Positions 44,493 through 56,088 of a stretch of DNA of 64,000 nucleotides are shown piece by piece (within the stretch, counting starts at the first letter, position 1; every line of letters begins with the position of its first letter). The position numbers were made by a program, and so were the translations under genes. The notes under the pieces were generated by a model. The model was not told the origin of the DNA and did no database searches. It saw only the letters and a program-made list of their open reading frames with translations. Source of the stretch: Elephas maximus indicus (taxonomy: Eukaryota; Chordata; Mammalia; Proboscidea; Elephantidae). Location: positions 4,086,924 through 4,150,923 of the forward strand of contig NC_064823.1 in NCBI RefSeq assembly GCF_024166365.1, read 5' to 3'.

Positions 44493-44989
44493 GGTATTTT
44501 TGTCTTCATCTTTAGAATATATAGTCAAAATACTTTTTTCCAAAGTTATTTAGGTTAAATTGTTTTTCTCTATTCCCTTTAGTGTGGTTCTATTATTCAT
44601 TTGTAAAACAGATTCATTTGTTCCTGTTAGCAATACTAAGGGTTTCCCTCACATCTGGTTTTATTATTTATTTTTTTGAGAGTGTGAAATGGTAACGTGG
44701 TTCTAAAAGTCAGCAATACGAGAAGGCATTCTCAGAGAATTGTTACTCTAACCTCATCGTTTCTACCTTTCTAATTTACTCCTTTCCCCTCTGTTCCCAC
44801 TATATCCTGTAGATAACAATTCTCATTAGTTTCTGGGTTATTTTTACTGTATTTCTTTTTGTTCAAATAAGCAGTTACATGTATATTTTCTCAGACCCCT
44901 TACTTCATTACATGAATAGGTAGCCTACTATTGGTAATCTTATAAAAATTGTTGTAAAATATATATAACATAAAATTTACCGTTTAAAC

Positions 44990-45950
44990 ATTTTGTTTTT
45001 TTATTTTTATTGTGCTTTAAGTAAAAGTTTACAGTTCAAGTTAGTTTCTCATACAAAAATTTGTACACACATTGATATGTGACCCTAGCTGGTCTCGCTA
45101 TAACGTGACAGCACGCCCCTTTCCCCCCTGTATTTCCTGTGTCCATTCAGTCAGCTCCTGTCCCTTTCGGCCTTCTCATCTCGCCTCCGGACAGGAGTGG
45201 TCCCTTTAGTCTCATGTATCTACTTGAGCTAAGAAGCACACTCTTCACAAGTATCATTTAGTGTCTTATAGTCCAGTCTAATCTTTGTCTGAAAACTTGG
45301 CTTCGGGAATGGTTTTAGTTTTGGGCTAACAGAGAGTCTGGGGACCATGCCTTCTGGGGTCCCTCCAGTCTCAGCAGAGCATTAAGTCTGGTCTTTTTAC
45401 AGAATTTGAGGTTTGCATCCCCATGTTCTCCTGCTCCTAAAGGGATTCTCTGTTGCGTTCCCTGTCAGGGCAGTCATTGGTGGTAGCTGGGCACAGTCTA
45501 GTTCTGGTCTCAGGCTGATGGAATCTCTGGTTTATGTGGCCCTTTCTATCCCTTGGGCTCATATTTTCCTTGTGTCCTTGGTGTTCTTCATTCTCCTTTG
45601 CTCCACATGGGTTGGGACCAGTTGATGCATCTTAGATGACCACTTGCTAGCTTTTAAGACCCCAGACGCCATTCACCAAAGTGGGATGCAGAACGTTTTC
45701 TTAATAAACTTTGTTATGGCAGTTTACCTAGATGTCCCCTGAAACCGTGGTCTCCAGATCTCTGCCCCTGCCACTCAGTCCCTCGAAGTGTTTGCTTGTG
45801 TCCAGGAAGTTCCTTAGCTTTTGGTTTAGTCCATTTGTGCTGACTTCCCCTGTATTGTGTGTTGTCCTTCCCTTCACCTAAGATAATTCTTGTCTATTAT
45901 ATAGTTAGTGAATACTCCTTTCTCTCCCTCTATTTTTGAGTGTACAGTTC
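44990..45950 (-). mobile_element. L1 3'UTR (about 0.95 kb), antisense
   Basis: 'ttattgtgctttaagtaaaa', 'ggcttcgggaatggttttag', 'cttttaagaccccagacgcc', 'tgtattgtgtgttgtccttc'. It is the longest example of the L1 3'UTR family also found at 35791, 42238, 55666 and 62946. Confidence 0.87.
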
Positions 45951-46300
45951 AATAGCATTAAGTATATTTTTGTCTCTTATTTCATCCAATATTTAAACGT
46001 TTTGTGTTTAACTGACTTTTTGTAGTAGACCATTTCGATTCCCTTCTCATTTCCTTTTGTGTATGTATTTTAGATATTTGTAGTTACCATGGAGATTGCA
46101 TTTAACATCCTAAATTTGTAATATACTATTTTAAATGGATTCCATCATAACTTCAATAACAATAAAATTCTGTTCCTATATCTCCTTGTCTCCCCTCCTT
46201 TTGTTGTTGTTGTCGTCACAACTTAGATCTTTATACATAGTGTGTCCAATAAAATAAATGTATAATTTATTTTTTATGCATTTGTATTTTAAATCATGTG
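45951..46300 (-). mobile_element. Antisense L1 5'-region fragment
   Basis: 'gtagttaccatggagattgc' and 'ttgttgttgttgtcgtcaca' in the reversed L1 order. It continues after the RTE insertion at 47333. Confidence 0.6.
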
Positions 46301-47319
46301 TTGTTGTTAGGTGCCATCGAGTTGGTTCTGACTTGTAGTGACCCTGCATACAACAGAACGAAACACGGCCCGGTTGTGTGCCATCCTCACAATTGTTATG
46401 CTTGAGCCCACCATTGCAGCCGTTGTGTCAGTCCATCTCATTGAGGGTCTTCCTCTTTTTCACTGACCTTCTGATTTACCAAGCATGATGTTTCTCTCCA
46501 AGGACTGGTCCCTCTTAATAACATGTCTAAAGTACATGAGATGAAGTCTTGCCATTCATGCCTCCAAAGAGCATTCTGGCTGTACTTCTTCCAAGACAGA
46601 TGTGTTCGTTCTTCTGGCAGTACGTGGTATATTCAGTATTCTTCACCAGCACCATAATTCAAAGGCGTCAGTTCCTCTTCGGTCTTCCTCATTCACTGAC
46701 CAGCTTTCACATGCATTTGATGTGATTGAAAATACCATGGCTTGGGTCAGGTGCACCTTAGTCATCAAAGTAACATCTTTGCTTTTCAACACTTTGAAGA
46801 GGTCTTTTGCAGTAGATTTGCCCAGTGCGTTACGTCATCTGATTTCTTGACGGCTACTTCCATGGACACTGATTGAGGATCCAAGTTAAATGAAGTCCTT
46901 AACAACTTCAGTATTTTCTCCATTTATGATGACGTGGCTTATTGGTCCAGTTTTGAGGATTTTTGTTCTGTTTATGTTGAGATGCACTCCATACTGTAGG
47001 CTGTGGTCTTTGATCTTCGTCAGTAAGTGCCTCAAGTTCTCTTCAGTTTCAGCAAGCAGGGTTGTGTCATCTGCATATTGTAGGTTGTTAATGAGTCTTC
47101 CCCCAATCCTGATGCCAAATTCTTCTTCATATAGTGCACCTTCTCGGATTATTTGCTCAGCATACAGATTGAATAAGTATGGTGAAAGGATACAACGCTG
47201 ACATACACCTTTCCTGACTTTAAACCACGTAGTGTCCCCTCGTTCTGTTCTAACCACTACCTCTTGGTTTATGAACAGATTCTGCATGAACACAGTTAAG
47301 TTTTCTGGGATTCCCATTC
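46301..47319 (-). mobile_element. RTE LINE, 5'-truncated, with TSD
   Basis: Flanked by 'tttaaatcatgtg' (46288-46300) and 'tttaaaccatgtg' (47320-47332), one mismatch. It ends in the RTE tail ('ttgttgttaggtgccatcga' reversed). It carries an RT frame (46886-47317). It is a better preserved copy than 1-2211. Confidence 0.92.
46886..47317 (-). pseudogene. RTE reverse-transcriptase fragment
   Basis: A 143-codon frame spans part of the RT fingers and palm: 'FNLYAEQI' is followed by the catalytic block 'LQYADDTTLLAETEE', whose YADD carries the paired metal-binding aspartates. The element is truncated on the N-terminal side and the frame breaks downstream before the RTE 3' end, so no functional enzyme is encoded. 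It is a retroposon remnant inside an antisense L1, in an ELF2 intron. Confidence 0.9.
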
Positions 47320-47332
47320 TTTAAACCATGTG

Positions 47333-48262
47333 GTATATAATAAGCTGAGTTACAAACCAGAAATAAAACTGGCCTCTGTATTTGCCCATGAACTTACCTT
47401 TACCAAAGGTCTTTCTTTATACAGCTTTGAGTATCTAGGAGCATTTCATTTCAACCTGAAGGTCTCCTGTATCATTTCTTGTACTGTGGATTTAGTGATA
47501 ACAAACTCAGCTTTTGTTTAACTGGGGGGAATGTCTTAATTTCACCCTCATTTTTACAGGGCAGTTCTGCTGGATATAGAATTCTTGATTGATAGTTCTT
47601 TTCTTTCAACACGTTAAATACGTCATTCCATTGCATCTGGCTTCCATGGTTCCCGAGAAGAAATTGGAGTTTAGTCTTACTGAGGGGTCCCTTATATGTG
47701 ATGATTTACTTCTCTCTCGCTGTTTTCAAGACTCCTTTTTTTTGTTTGTTTTTGAGAGTTATAATGTATTTTGATGTGGATCTCTTTGAGTTCACTGGAT
47801 TTTGTGATTTCCTTGAGCTTCTTTGATGTGTAAATTCGTGTCTTCAGTCAGTTTTGGGAAGTTTTCAGCCATTGTTTCCTCAAATATTCTTTCTGCTCCT
47901 TTCTTCTTTTTCTGGGACTCCCATAATCCCATAATGTGTGTGTTGGTCCCTTTGATGGTGTCCCACAAGTTCCTTAGGTTCTGTTTATTTTTCTTCACTC
48001 TTTTTTCTTTTTATTCTTCAGACTCAATAATTTTAGTTGTCCTGTCATCAAGTTTACTGATTCTTCTGCCTACTCAAATCTGTTATAACTTCCGATGAAT
48101 TTTTTATTTCAGTTATTTTCAGCTCCAGTATTTCTGTTTGGTTCCTTTTTATAATTTCAGTCTCTTTACTGATATTCTAATTTCGTTCATGTATTTTTTT
48201 TCTGATTTTCTTTAGTTCTTTGTCTGGGTTTTCCTTTAGCTCTTTGAGCATATTTAATACTG
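47333..48262 (-). mobile_element. Antisense L1 5'-region fragment
   Basis: 'agggcagttctgctggatat', 'gggaagttttcagccattg' and 'gactcccataatcccataat', typical of the reversed start region of older L1s. It continues at 48777. Confidence 0.7.
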
Positions 48263-48771
48263 TGTCATAGATTGAATTGTGTCCCCCCAAAATATCTGTC
48301 AACTTGGCCAGGTTACGCTTTCCGGTATTGTATGATTGTCTACCATTTTGTCATCTGATGTGATTTTCCTATGTGTTGTAAATCCTATCACTATGATGTT
48401 AATGAGATGGATTAGCAGTTGTTATATTGATGAGATCTACAAGATTAGTGTCTTAAGCCAGTCTCTTTTGAGATATAAAAGAGATAAAAGGGAGCAGAGA
48501 CACAGGAGGACCTCACACCACCAGGAAAGCAGTGTCTAGAGCAGAGCACATCATCCTTTGGACCCAGGGTTTCTGCGCAGAAAGGCTTCTAGTCCAGGGG
48601 AAGATTGACAACAAGGACCCTTCTCCAGAGCTAACAGAGAAATCCTTCCCCTGGAGCTGACGACCTGAATTTGGACTGGTAGCCTACTAGACTGTGAGAG
48701 AATAAATTTTTCTTATTTCAAGCCACTCACTTGTGGTATTTCTGTTATAGCAGCACTAGATGACTAAGACA
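48263..48771 (+). mobile_element. Solo MaLR-like LTR with perfect 5-bp TSD
   Basis: TGTCATAG...TAAGACA, flanked by 'tactg' (48258-48262, 48772-48776). TATAAAA at 48474-48480 and AATAAA at 48701-48706. The 5-bp TSD in the L1 fixes the ends of this LTR family. Confidence 0.92.
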
Positions 48772-48776
48772 TACTG

Positions 48777-48996
48777 TTTTAAAGTCTTTGTCTAGGAAGT
48801 CCATTATCTGGCCTTGCATGAGAACAGCTTCTGTCACTTAATTTTGTTCTTTTGAAAGGGCCATCCTTTTTCTGTTTCTCTTTATGCCTTATAATTTTTT
48901 GTTGAAAATGGGGGCTTCAGATTATTATAATGTGGTGACTTTGGAAATCAGATTCTCATCCTTTCCTAGGCTTTGCTGTTTTTTTTTTTTTTTTTT
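48777..48996 (-). mobile_element. Antisense L1 continuation ending in a T run
   Basis: 'aaagtctttgtctaggaagt' and 'tcagattctcatcctttcct' continue the L1 from 48262. A T run of about 20 at 48977-48997 borders the next LTR element. Confidence 0.65.
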
Positions 48997-50802
48997 AAAA
49001 TATCTCAAAAGGGAGAATGGAGCAGAGAGGAGAGGGGTCTCATTACTACCAGGCAAGAGGAGCCAGGAGTGGAGTGTGTCCTTTGGATCCGGGTCCCTGT
49101 GCTGAGACTCTCCTGGACCAGTGGAAGATTGATGACAAGCATCTTCACCCAGATCTGGCAGAGAAAGACTTCCCCTGTGAGAGAATCAATTTCTGTTTGT
49201 TAAAGAAACTGCAGCAGCAGCAGAACCAGGAGACCGTGTGAGACATCACAGAAGCCAACCCCCAGAGCAAGAATTTTGAGTGCCTTCAGACAGGAAGCTT
49301 CCTGGTGGAGTGGGGTACCTATGGACACTTATCAGAGGAGCTAGGCTTGCCAACCCATGAAACGAGAGAGCTGAGTGCCTCTGGTCAGGGTTTACTGGTG
49401 GAATGGGTTGCCTCCAGGACTTAACACTAGGACTAAAGAGCTTTGTAACACTTGCCAGAGCAGGGCAGAGGCCAGCCGGCCCAGGAAGCCCAAGGGGCTG
49501 ATAGGCTGAGAGGCCAAGGAACCAGGAAGCAGAAGCTGAGGAGCCAAGGAGCACAGGAAGCAGAGTTGCCTCGGTCTCAGAGTGTGGAACCACAGCCTGC
49601 TGGGTCTCAAAGAGTGGAACTGCAGCCTCCTGTGTTTCAAAGAGTCAGATCTTCACCAACCCAGTTCCACAGTGGCACTTCCGTTCACAATTGTTGGTGG
49701 TATGGGGCTGAATCCGCTGCCCAGAGCTGAGGGGTGGGGCTGCCATGCTCATGGGTCAGAAGAACGGGGCCTGCAGGGGCCGAGGGGATAGTGTCCCCAT
49801 TCAGACAGACTGGGACAATGGGGCCACCCAAATGGAAGGAAGCAGAGTTGCTGTTACAGTGGGCCTGGAAGGTGGAACTGAAGTTCAGGCCGAGGGGCCT
49901 TCACCCAGAGTCCAGAGAGCATGGCCAGTACCCAGAGTCTGGAGGGCAGGGCCATTGCTTAGATGGTCTCAGAGAGCAGAGGATTGTTTTCAAGACTTGA
50001 AAGCAAATGTAATTTGTTTTGCTGGGTCTTGGACTTGGTTGGTGCCTGTTATCTCTTCCCCTCCAGTTTCTCTCATTTGTAATGAAGATGTCTGTCTTGT
50101 GCCTGTACCACCATTGTACTTTGGAAGCAGATAACTTGTAGGTTCCACAGATGAATAGAAATTTTGTAGCAGATAATTTTGAATTTGGAGTTGATTTAAG
50201 ACTTTTGGAATGATATGATGGGGTGAATGTGTTTTACATGTGGCAAGAAAATGAATTTTGCGGGGCCAAAGGGTAGAATGTTACGGATTGAATTGTGTTC
50301 CCCCAAAATGTGTGTCAACTAGGTTAGACCATGATTTCCAGTATTGTGTGGTTGTCTTCCATTTTGTGATCTGATGAAATTATCCTATGTGTTGTAAATC
50401 TTAACCTCTGTGATGCTAATGAGGCAGGATTAGAGACAGTTATGTTAATGAGGCAGGACTCAATATACAGGATCAGGTTGTATCTTGAGTCAGTCCCTTT
50501 TGAAATGTAAAGGAAAAAGGCAGTCAGCAGAGAGAAAGGGACCTCTTACCACCAAGAAAAAAGCACTGGGCTGGGTGCAGAGCACGTCCTTTGGACCTGG
50601 GGTCCTTGCTGAGAAACTCCTAGACCAGGGGAAGATTAATGATGAGGACCTTCCCCCAGAGACAACAGTGAAAGCCTTTCCCTGCAGTTAGTGCCCTGAA
50701 TTTGGACTTCTAGTGTTTTAGACTGTGAGAGAATAAATTTGTGTTTATTAAAGCCATCCACTTGTGGTATTTCTATTATAATAGTACTAGATAACTAAGA
50801 TA
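48997..50802 (+). mobile_element. MaLR-like element: broken 5' LTR, internal region, 3' LTR
   Basis: 48997-49206 is the middle of the LTR ('ctcattactaccaggcaag', 'gatgacaagcatcttcacc'), lacking both its first half and its last about 50 bases. 49207-50278 is internal sequence, with 'ttgtaacacttgccagagc' and, just before the 3' LTR, 'ggggccaaagggtagaatg', the usual MaLR boundary. 50279-50802 is the 3' LTR (TGTTACGG...TAAGATA). The internal region has no retroviral gag or pol frame; MaLR internals are normally non-coding. Frames of 115-129 codons here are spurious. Confidence 0.78.
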
Positions 50803-51289
50803 CCTTTATACATCTATTTTTGAATATTTTTTGTGTATTAGTGGTATTGGTCCCCTGGCTAATAGTATCAAGAATATAGTGTCGTGATTTCTAACATCCA
50901 TAGATTTTGTTTTTCTGTTTCTGTATTTTATGTAAGTGAAATTATAGATCTATACTGTTTGTGGTGAGAGTGTGATCTGTGCTCTAGGTAACTAAATTAT
51001 AGTCTGAGGAGAGACTTTACTAGGTATTACTTAGGTTTGCTATCATTTGCCCCAGAGTTTTCTACTGCCCCAAGAATTCACTTTGTTTTCATTATTTAAA
51101 GTTGTTTCCCTCATTGCCATGCCAATTTCTACCCCATCTTCTCATTTCAGACGAATTATTGGTGCCTCTCTGAAGTCTCTGTCGACTCCCAGAGGATGAC
51201 TTGAATGTTCCTTTTTTAATGTTTCCACTCTACTTTGTCCAGTTTCCATTATGACATTATTGTAATTGCTTCTATGTGTTCCTCCTCAC
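50803..51289. other. Unassigned intronic sequence
   Basis: May contain further old antisense L1 text near 50900. No exon recognised. Confidence 0.35.
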
Positions 51290-51395
51290 TAGACTTTAAG
51301 GTGTTTGAAGACTTGGTCCTGACTTCATGTTTGTCTTCTTAGCTAGAGCTGTGTTTGTCATGTACTAAGTGCTTAATAAGTATTATTAAAAAAAC
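51290..51395 (+). mobile_element. L2 LINE 3' end trace
   Basis: 'actagactttaaggtgtttg' and 'agtgcttaataagtatta' match the L2 3'-terminal pattern. Confidence 0.55.
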
Positions 51396-52654
51396 TGGTA
51401 TCGTAAGAGATAGGAAAGAGGCGTTGCTATCGTATGGAAAAAAGTTGTCCTTGAGGGATAGTTGGGATTTGAATAAACAAAGAAGAGAACATCCCTGTTG
51501 AGAGCAGAGGACGAGCAAAGGGATAGAGATGGGAATGAGTACGGTATGTGTGATACTTGGGACAAGTGGAGATACTTGACTAAGTGGAACGTGCTTGTTT
51601 ACTTTTGCATTAATTACATATTTACTGTGTATCTACCATATGAAAGCACTGGTTTAAAAGATAAAAGTGGATACACAGATTTCTAAAACCTGGTCCTTTG
51701 GAAGAATAGTAGGAAGTAAGACTAGAAAAATAAAGAGGAGCAGTATTTTAGAAAGTGCTGAAAGGCAGGTATAGGTGTGGGGTTTGATAATGTTAATAGG
51801 AGGTGGCAAGTGAATCATCTGTTGGAAGTTGTATTTCCATGATATTTTTGGAGGGAGGTGTATAATATGGATTGCGGAAGAGAATTCTAGGAAATTATAA
51901 TGATTAAGCCTTGAAGGGATGAGGTTGTATTAAAACTGAGACCTGTAAGACAGCTAGGCTATTGGCTAAACGGAGAAACTGGAAAAGAATGTTCAAGACA
52001 AGAGAGAGAAGAGTATAGAGAGCTCCAAACAATTTGAGCATGAAGTTAGGGGGAGAGATTAATGGGAGAAGCGGCTGGACAAGGAAGCATAGGTTGAGTT
52101 TGTGATTTTTAAACCTGAACATGTCAGAATGAACATTTCAGAGCTTTTGAAAAATAAACGTACATCCCCAACCCCTTCCTACTAAATTAGAATGCTTGTA
52201 AAGAGATCGAGATTTCATCTCGCAGATGATAAGGAACTATTGAATATTTTTAAAAGGAAACTGACATTATATTCCATTTTATACTGCTCTTGGTATTGTA
52301 GTAGATGGACTAGAAGCAAGGGAAGATTAGAGGCAAGGAGGCAAATTCTGAGACTATTATAACAGTATGGACAAATTATAATAAGGGCCTGAACTAGGAC
52401 AGAGGATATGGGGTTAATGAAAAGGAATTGTGAGTGAGAGAATATGATGATGTCGAGGCAGAAGGAGTCCTAGCTGACTTCCGATACTTGTTTTTAGATA
52501 ACTGGTGTGGATATTGGGGTAACTTACTGCACTAGGCACTGTAGGAGAGGTAGTATGTTTGGGGAGGTAGCAGGAAAAATGATGAGTTTATTTTGGGACA
52601 TGTTGGACTTCTCCAAGTTTTTCTCACTTCGTTTAATGGTTACTCCCTTAGATC
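51396..52654. other. Low-repeat intronic stretch, possible very old repeat
   Basis: Purine-rich text near 51730-52370 ('aagaatgttcaagacaagag') resembles a common mammalian repeat that I cannot name. No AfroSINE or L1. No exon signals stand out. Confidence 0.4.
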
Positions 52655-53700
52655 ACTGTGTTTGGTTTCATCCCGACTCTTGTTTTTCTCATACTCCACA
52701 TCCAGCCTGCTAGCAAATTTTGTCCATTTACCTCCAGAGCTACTATTATGGTCCTAGCCACTATCTGCTCTCATTTGTCGCAGTAGCCTCTTAACTGATT
52801 TCCCTGCTTCTGCTCTTGTCCTCTTGTCTGTTCTCAACCCAGCGTCTGTCTGAAGGATCTTTTTAATAATGAGGTCATCCCTCTGCGTAAAACCTTTCTT
52901 CTCTCTTGGAGTAAAAGTCAAAAGTTTTCATAAAGGGTCTACATGGCCACCCTCTCCTACCTTCCTGTCCTCATCTTTTACTTCTTCCCCTTGCTTGCGT
53001 CACTCCAGCCACACTGGCCTCCTTGCTGATCCTTGAACTAGTCAGGCACTCTCCCTCTTGAAAAAAAAAAAAAATCTTGAGGTTTTAAATTTTGTTCCTT
53101 TTGACTATAAGGCCCTTCCCCCCAGGCATTAGCACAGATGACTCTCTACTTCTTTCAGGTCTTTACTCATTTATCACTTTTTTAAAGAATTCTTCTCTGA
53201 CCACTGAATTTGAAACTGAAATCCACCTCCCTGCTAAATATTCCCTCTGTTTACTGGTTTTTCTCTTTAGCCTTTATCCCCGTCTACATACTTTTTTTTT
53301 TTTTTTTTACATACTGTATGTTAGACATTCTTTTTTTTTTTTTTTCTCTCTCTCTCTCTCTCCCCATGACTATGCAAGATGCATAAGGACAGGGACTTTT
53401 GTCTTAGTCAATACTATACTCCTAGCAGGAGCCCTGGAGGCACAGTGGTTAAAGCACTCAGCTGCTAACCAAAAGGTCAGTGGTTTGAACTCACCAGCTG
53501 CTCCGTGGGAGAAAAGATGTAGCAGTCTGGATTTACAGGCTTGGAAACCCGATGGGGGCAGTTCTGCTCTGTCCTCTAGGGTAGCTATGAGTTAGAATTG
53601 ACTCGACGGCAGTGGGTTTTTAGTTTGGTGCCCCTGGTGTGCTAAAAAAAATAAATAAATGCTCAGTTAATATTTGTTGAGTGACTGAATTAATGGAGTA
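52655..53700 (+). mobile_element. L2 LINE 3' part, long and collinear
   Basis: In L2 order: 'cagtagcctcttaactgatt', 'ctccagccacactggcctcc', 'caggtctttactcatttatc', 'gcataaggacagggactttt', 'aatatttgttgagtgactga'. Contains an A run (53062-53076), two T runs and a (TC)n run (53343-53362). Split by the SINE at 53430-53622. Confidence 0.8.
53430..53622 (+). mobile_element. AfroSINE (long type) nested in L2
   Basis: 'aggagccctggaggcacagt' to 'gaattgactcgacggcagtg'. Confidence 0.88.
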
Positions 53701-54537
53701 CTTGGGACACCCTCCAATAGATGCCTGTGATTTATTTATACCCTATCTAATTCTAGAAAGAAGCAGAGGCAAGAGAATGTCTGCTAGACAAATTGGAGCC
53801 TGTGAGAATGGTTTAGAGAATGATTTGAGTGAATCTCTGGGAGTAACTGAGATAGCTTGGAGAGAGTATGAAGAATCAGAAGAGAAAAAGACCAGGGATG
53901 AAACCTTGGAAATATCTACATGTTGAACAGAAAGTAGCACTATCCTTAGCCTCATCTGGTCTATAGTTACACCCCTCCTTATAGGATGAGGATTTTGGGG
54001 GGCTAATGGGACTAGTCCACCTGGCCTGTATTTCTAGATCAGGCTCTGAGTATTTAGACCCACGTGACCCTTCACAGGCCTCTTCTCTAATCTCCCCTCT
54101 CTTTGACTATAACTACGTGTATGTGCTCCCCTGGGCCTGAGAGTTGGCCAGGAGGCAGCTGTTTGCAAGCATGTGGCCAGAGTTGGACATGGGGGCCGGG
54201 ATGTCCACGTTTATATATATGAGGTCCCTCATGATATGGGGTGGATCCAAAGGTTGAAGAGTAGGGAGGCAGGCCACAGGCAAGGGGAGAGGGCTTGCCT
54301 TCGCATATCCTACAGAACATGAAAGAGCCCTAGAATTTGTAATCAGGATATGGCCTTTCGGGTTATTAAGAAAGTATTATTTGTCAGTCTAGGAGGATAG
54401 GATAGTATTTAATAGCTTGTCTGTTTGATATATAGCTTTGAAGTACCTAGACATAAGGTATATAGACTTCCATTTGTGCTCTTGCGTTCAAGCGCCATGA
54501 AAGTTAGGGGCGGGTCTGCAAGAGGTGATGGAAAAGG
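53701..54537. other. Unassigned intronic sequence
   Basis: About 0.8 kb with no recognised repeat. A + frame of 81 codons (53681-53926) and a minus frame of 77 (54087-54320) lack recognisable similarity and have no splice context. Confidence 0.4.
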
Positions 54538-54539
54538 AG

Positions 54540-54752
54540 TGGCCTGGTGGTGCAGTGGTTAAAGTGCTGGGCTGGTAACCAGAAAAAGGTTGGCGGTTTG
54601 AACCCACCAGCTGGTCCATGGAGGAAGAGTGGCAGTCTGCTTCTGTAAAGGTTTTTACAGCTTTGAAAACCCTATAAGGCAGTTCTACTCTGTTCTGTGG
54701 GTTGCTATGAGTTGGAATTGACTCCAGGGCAGTGGGTTTTTTTTTTTTTTTT
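54540..54752 (+). mobile_element. AfroSINE (long type), left arm of inverted pair
   Basis: 'gtggcctggtggtgcagtgg' to 'gaattgactccagggcagtg' and a T run. Confidence 0.88.
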
Positions 54753-54776
54753 AAGCTAGAGAGACACCAAAAAAAG

Positions 54777-54940
54777 AAAAAACCCAAACGCATTGCCTTC
54801 GAGTCTATTACGGCTCATAGCGACCCTATAGGACAGAGTAGAACTGCCCCATAGAGTTTCCAAGGAGCGCCTGGCGGATTCAAACTGCTGACCCTTTGGT
54901 TAGCAGCCGTGGCACTTAACCACTATGCCACCAGGGTTTA
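54777..54940 (-). mobile_element. AfroSINE (short type), right arm of inverted pair
   Basis: 'cattgccttcgagtctatta' to 'ccactatgccaccagggttt'. Tails face each other across about 25 bases. Confidence 0.88.
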
Positions 54941-55284
54941 ATCTGGCAGAGAGTTTCAAGGAGGGAGTGATCAACATTCAGTGATCAATGAAACAGAGTA
55001 TATTTCAAGGAGGGAATCGATAACCAGAATTTAGTAAAAATGTCAGTTGAATGGATGGATGCCAGGCTTCCGTAAAAGAAGTACCTGGGAAATTAGGATG
55101 TGGATACAGAGTACAGAAGATTTTTTTTCTGGCTGGAGAGGTGTGCTGGTTAATGGAAGACTTTCTCATTTTTAAGATGAAGGAATCTTAAAAATATATA
55201 CTGAGGGAAAGGAGCCAGTGTTAAGGGAGAGGAGGTTAAGGATAAAGAGGGAATAATTGGTGAAGCAAGGCTTAAGATCTAGTA

Positions 55285-55454
55285 CCCAACCAAAAACCAA
55301 ACTTGTTGCCACTGAGTTGGTTCTGACTCACAGCGACCTGATAGAACAGGGTAGAGCTGCCCTGTAAGGTTTCTAAGGGAGTGGCTGGTGGATTCGAACT
55401 GCCAGTGTTTTGTTTAGCAGCGGTAGCTCTTAACCACTGCTCCACTAGGGATCC
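55285..55454 (-). mobile_element. AfroSINE (short type) with TSD
   Basis: 'gttgccactgagttggttct' to 'cactgctccactagggatcc'. Near-identical 'aagatctagta' (55274-55284) and 'aagatccagta' (55455-55465) flank it. Confidence 0.9.
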
Positions 55455-55665
55455 AAGATCCAGTAAATTAGCCTTTGAAAGAGGAAAGGGTATTTGAGGA
55501 AGCTTGTCAGAATCGGGCCATGGGTTGGAAGTAGAAATAGGGTTTGAGATGTTTGGATGTGTATGAATGCTAAGTTTGGGATGAGGGAGCAAAAAGGTGA
55601 CTTAATAGGCAATAATATCATTAACATTGTTTTTTATAGTAATTATTGGGTTAGTAGTCTTTTTT

Positions 55666-56073
55666 ATTTAGTCTTTATTGTGCTTTAAATAGAAGTTTAC
55701 AATTCAAGTCAGCTTCTCATACAAAAACCCATACACATTGTTACATGACCCTAGTTGCTCTCCCTATAACGTGACAGCACACTCCTCCTCTCCACCCTGT
55801 ATTTCCTGTGTCCACTCACTCATCCAGCTCCTGTCCCTTTCTGCCTTCTCATCTCGCCTTTGGACAGGAGCGGCCCACCCAGTCTCATGTGTCTACTTGA
55901 GCCAAGAAGCACACTCCTCACCAGTATCATCATATGTCTTATAGTCCAGTCTAACCTTTGTTTGAAGAGTTGGCTTCAGGGATGGTTTTAGCTTTGGGCT
56001 AACAGAGAGTCCGGGGGCCATGATCTCTGGGGTCCCGCCAGTCTCAGTCAGACCATTAAGTCTGTTCTTTTCG
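55666..56073 (-). mobile_element. L1 3'UTR, 5'-truncated, with TSD
   Basis: 15-bp TSD 'ttagtagtctttttt' (55651-55665) and 'ttagtggtctttttt' (56074-56088). Same L1 3'UTR family as 44990-45950. Confidence 0.9.
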
Positions 56074-56088
56074 TTAGTGGTCTTTTTT

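Larger units (their letters stand above)
42640..44989 (-). mobile_element. Ancient L1 (L1M/L1ME-like) 3'UTR, antisense
   Basis: 'ccagttgtctcctggatcct', 'gatgtttcctcatggttaaa', 'cattgcttctaggccctct' in the reversed L1ME-like order ('gttgcttctaggccctctgt' at about 43660). Interrupted at 43916-44258 and 44325-44492. Short frames are spurious. Confidence 0.65.

Noticed and set aside
46886-47317. 143-codon frame with a YADD motif as a host gene
   Set aside because: It lies inside a TSD-flanked, truncated RTE LINE and is related to the copy at 1-2211.
49246-50134. Frames of 82-129 codons as ERV gag/pol remnants
   Set aside because: They lie in MaLR-type internal sequence, which is normally non-coding. 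No gag zinc-knuckle, protease or RT motif was seen.
53681-53926. 81-codon acidic/basic frame as a possible small protein
   Set aside because: Starts in the L2 3' end, lacks splice context, and has no recognisable family.
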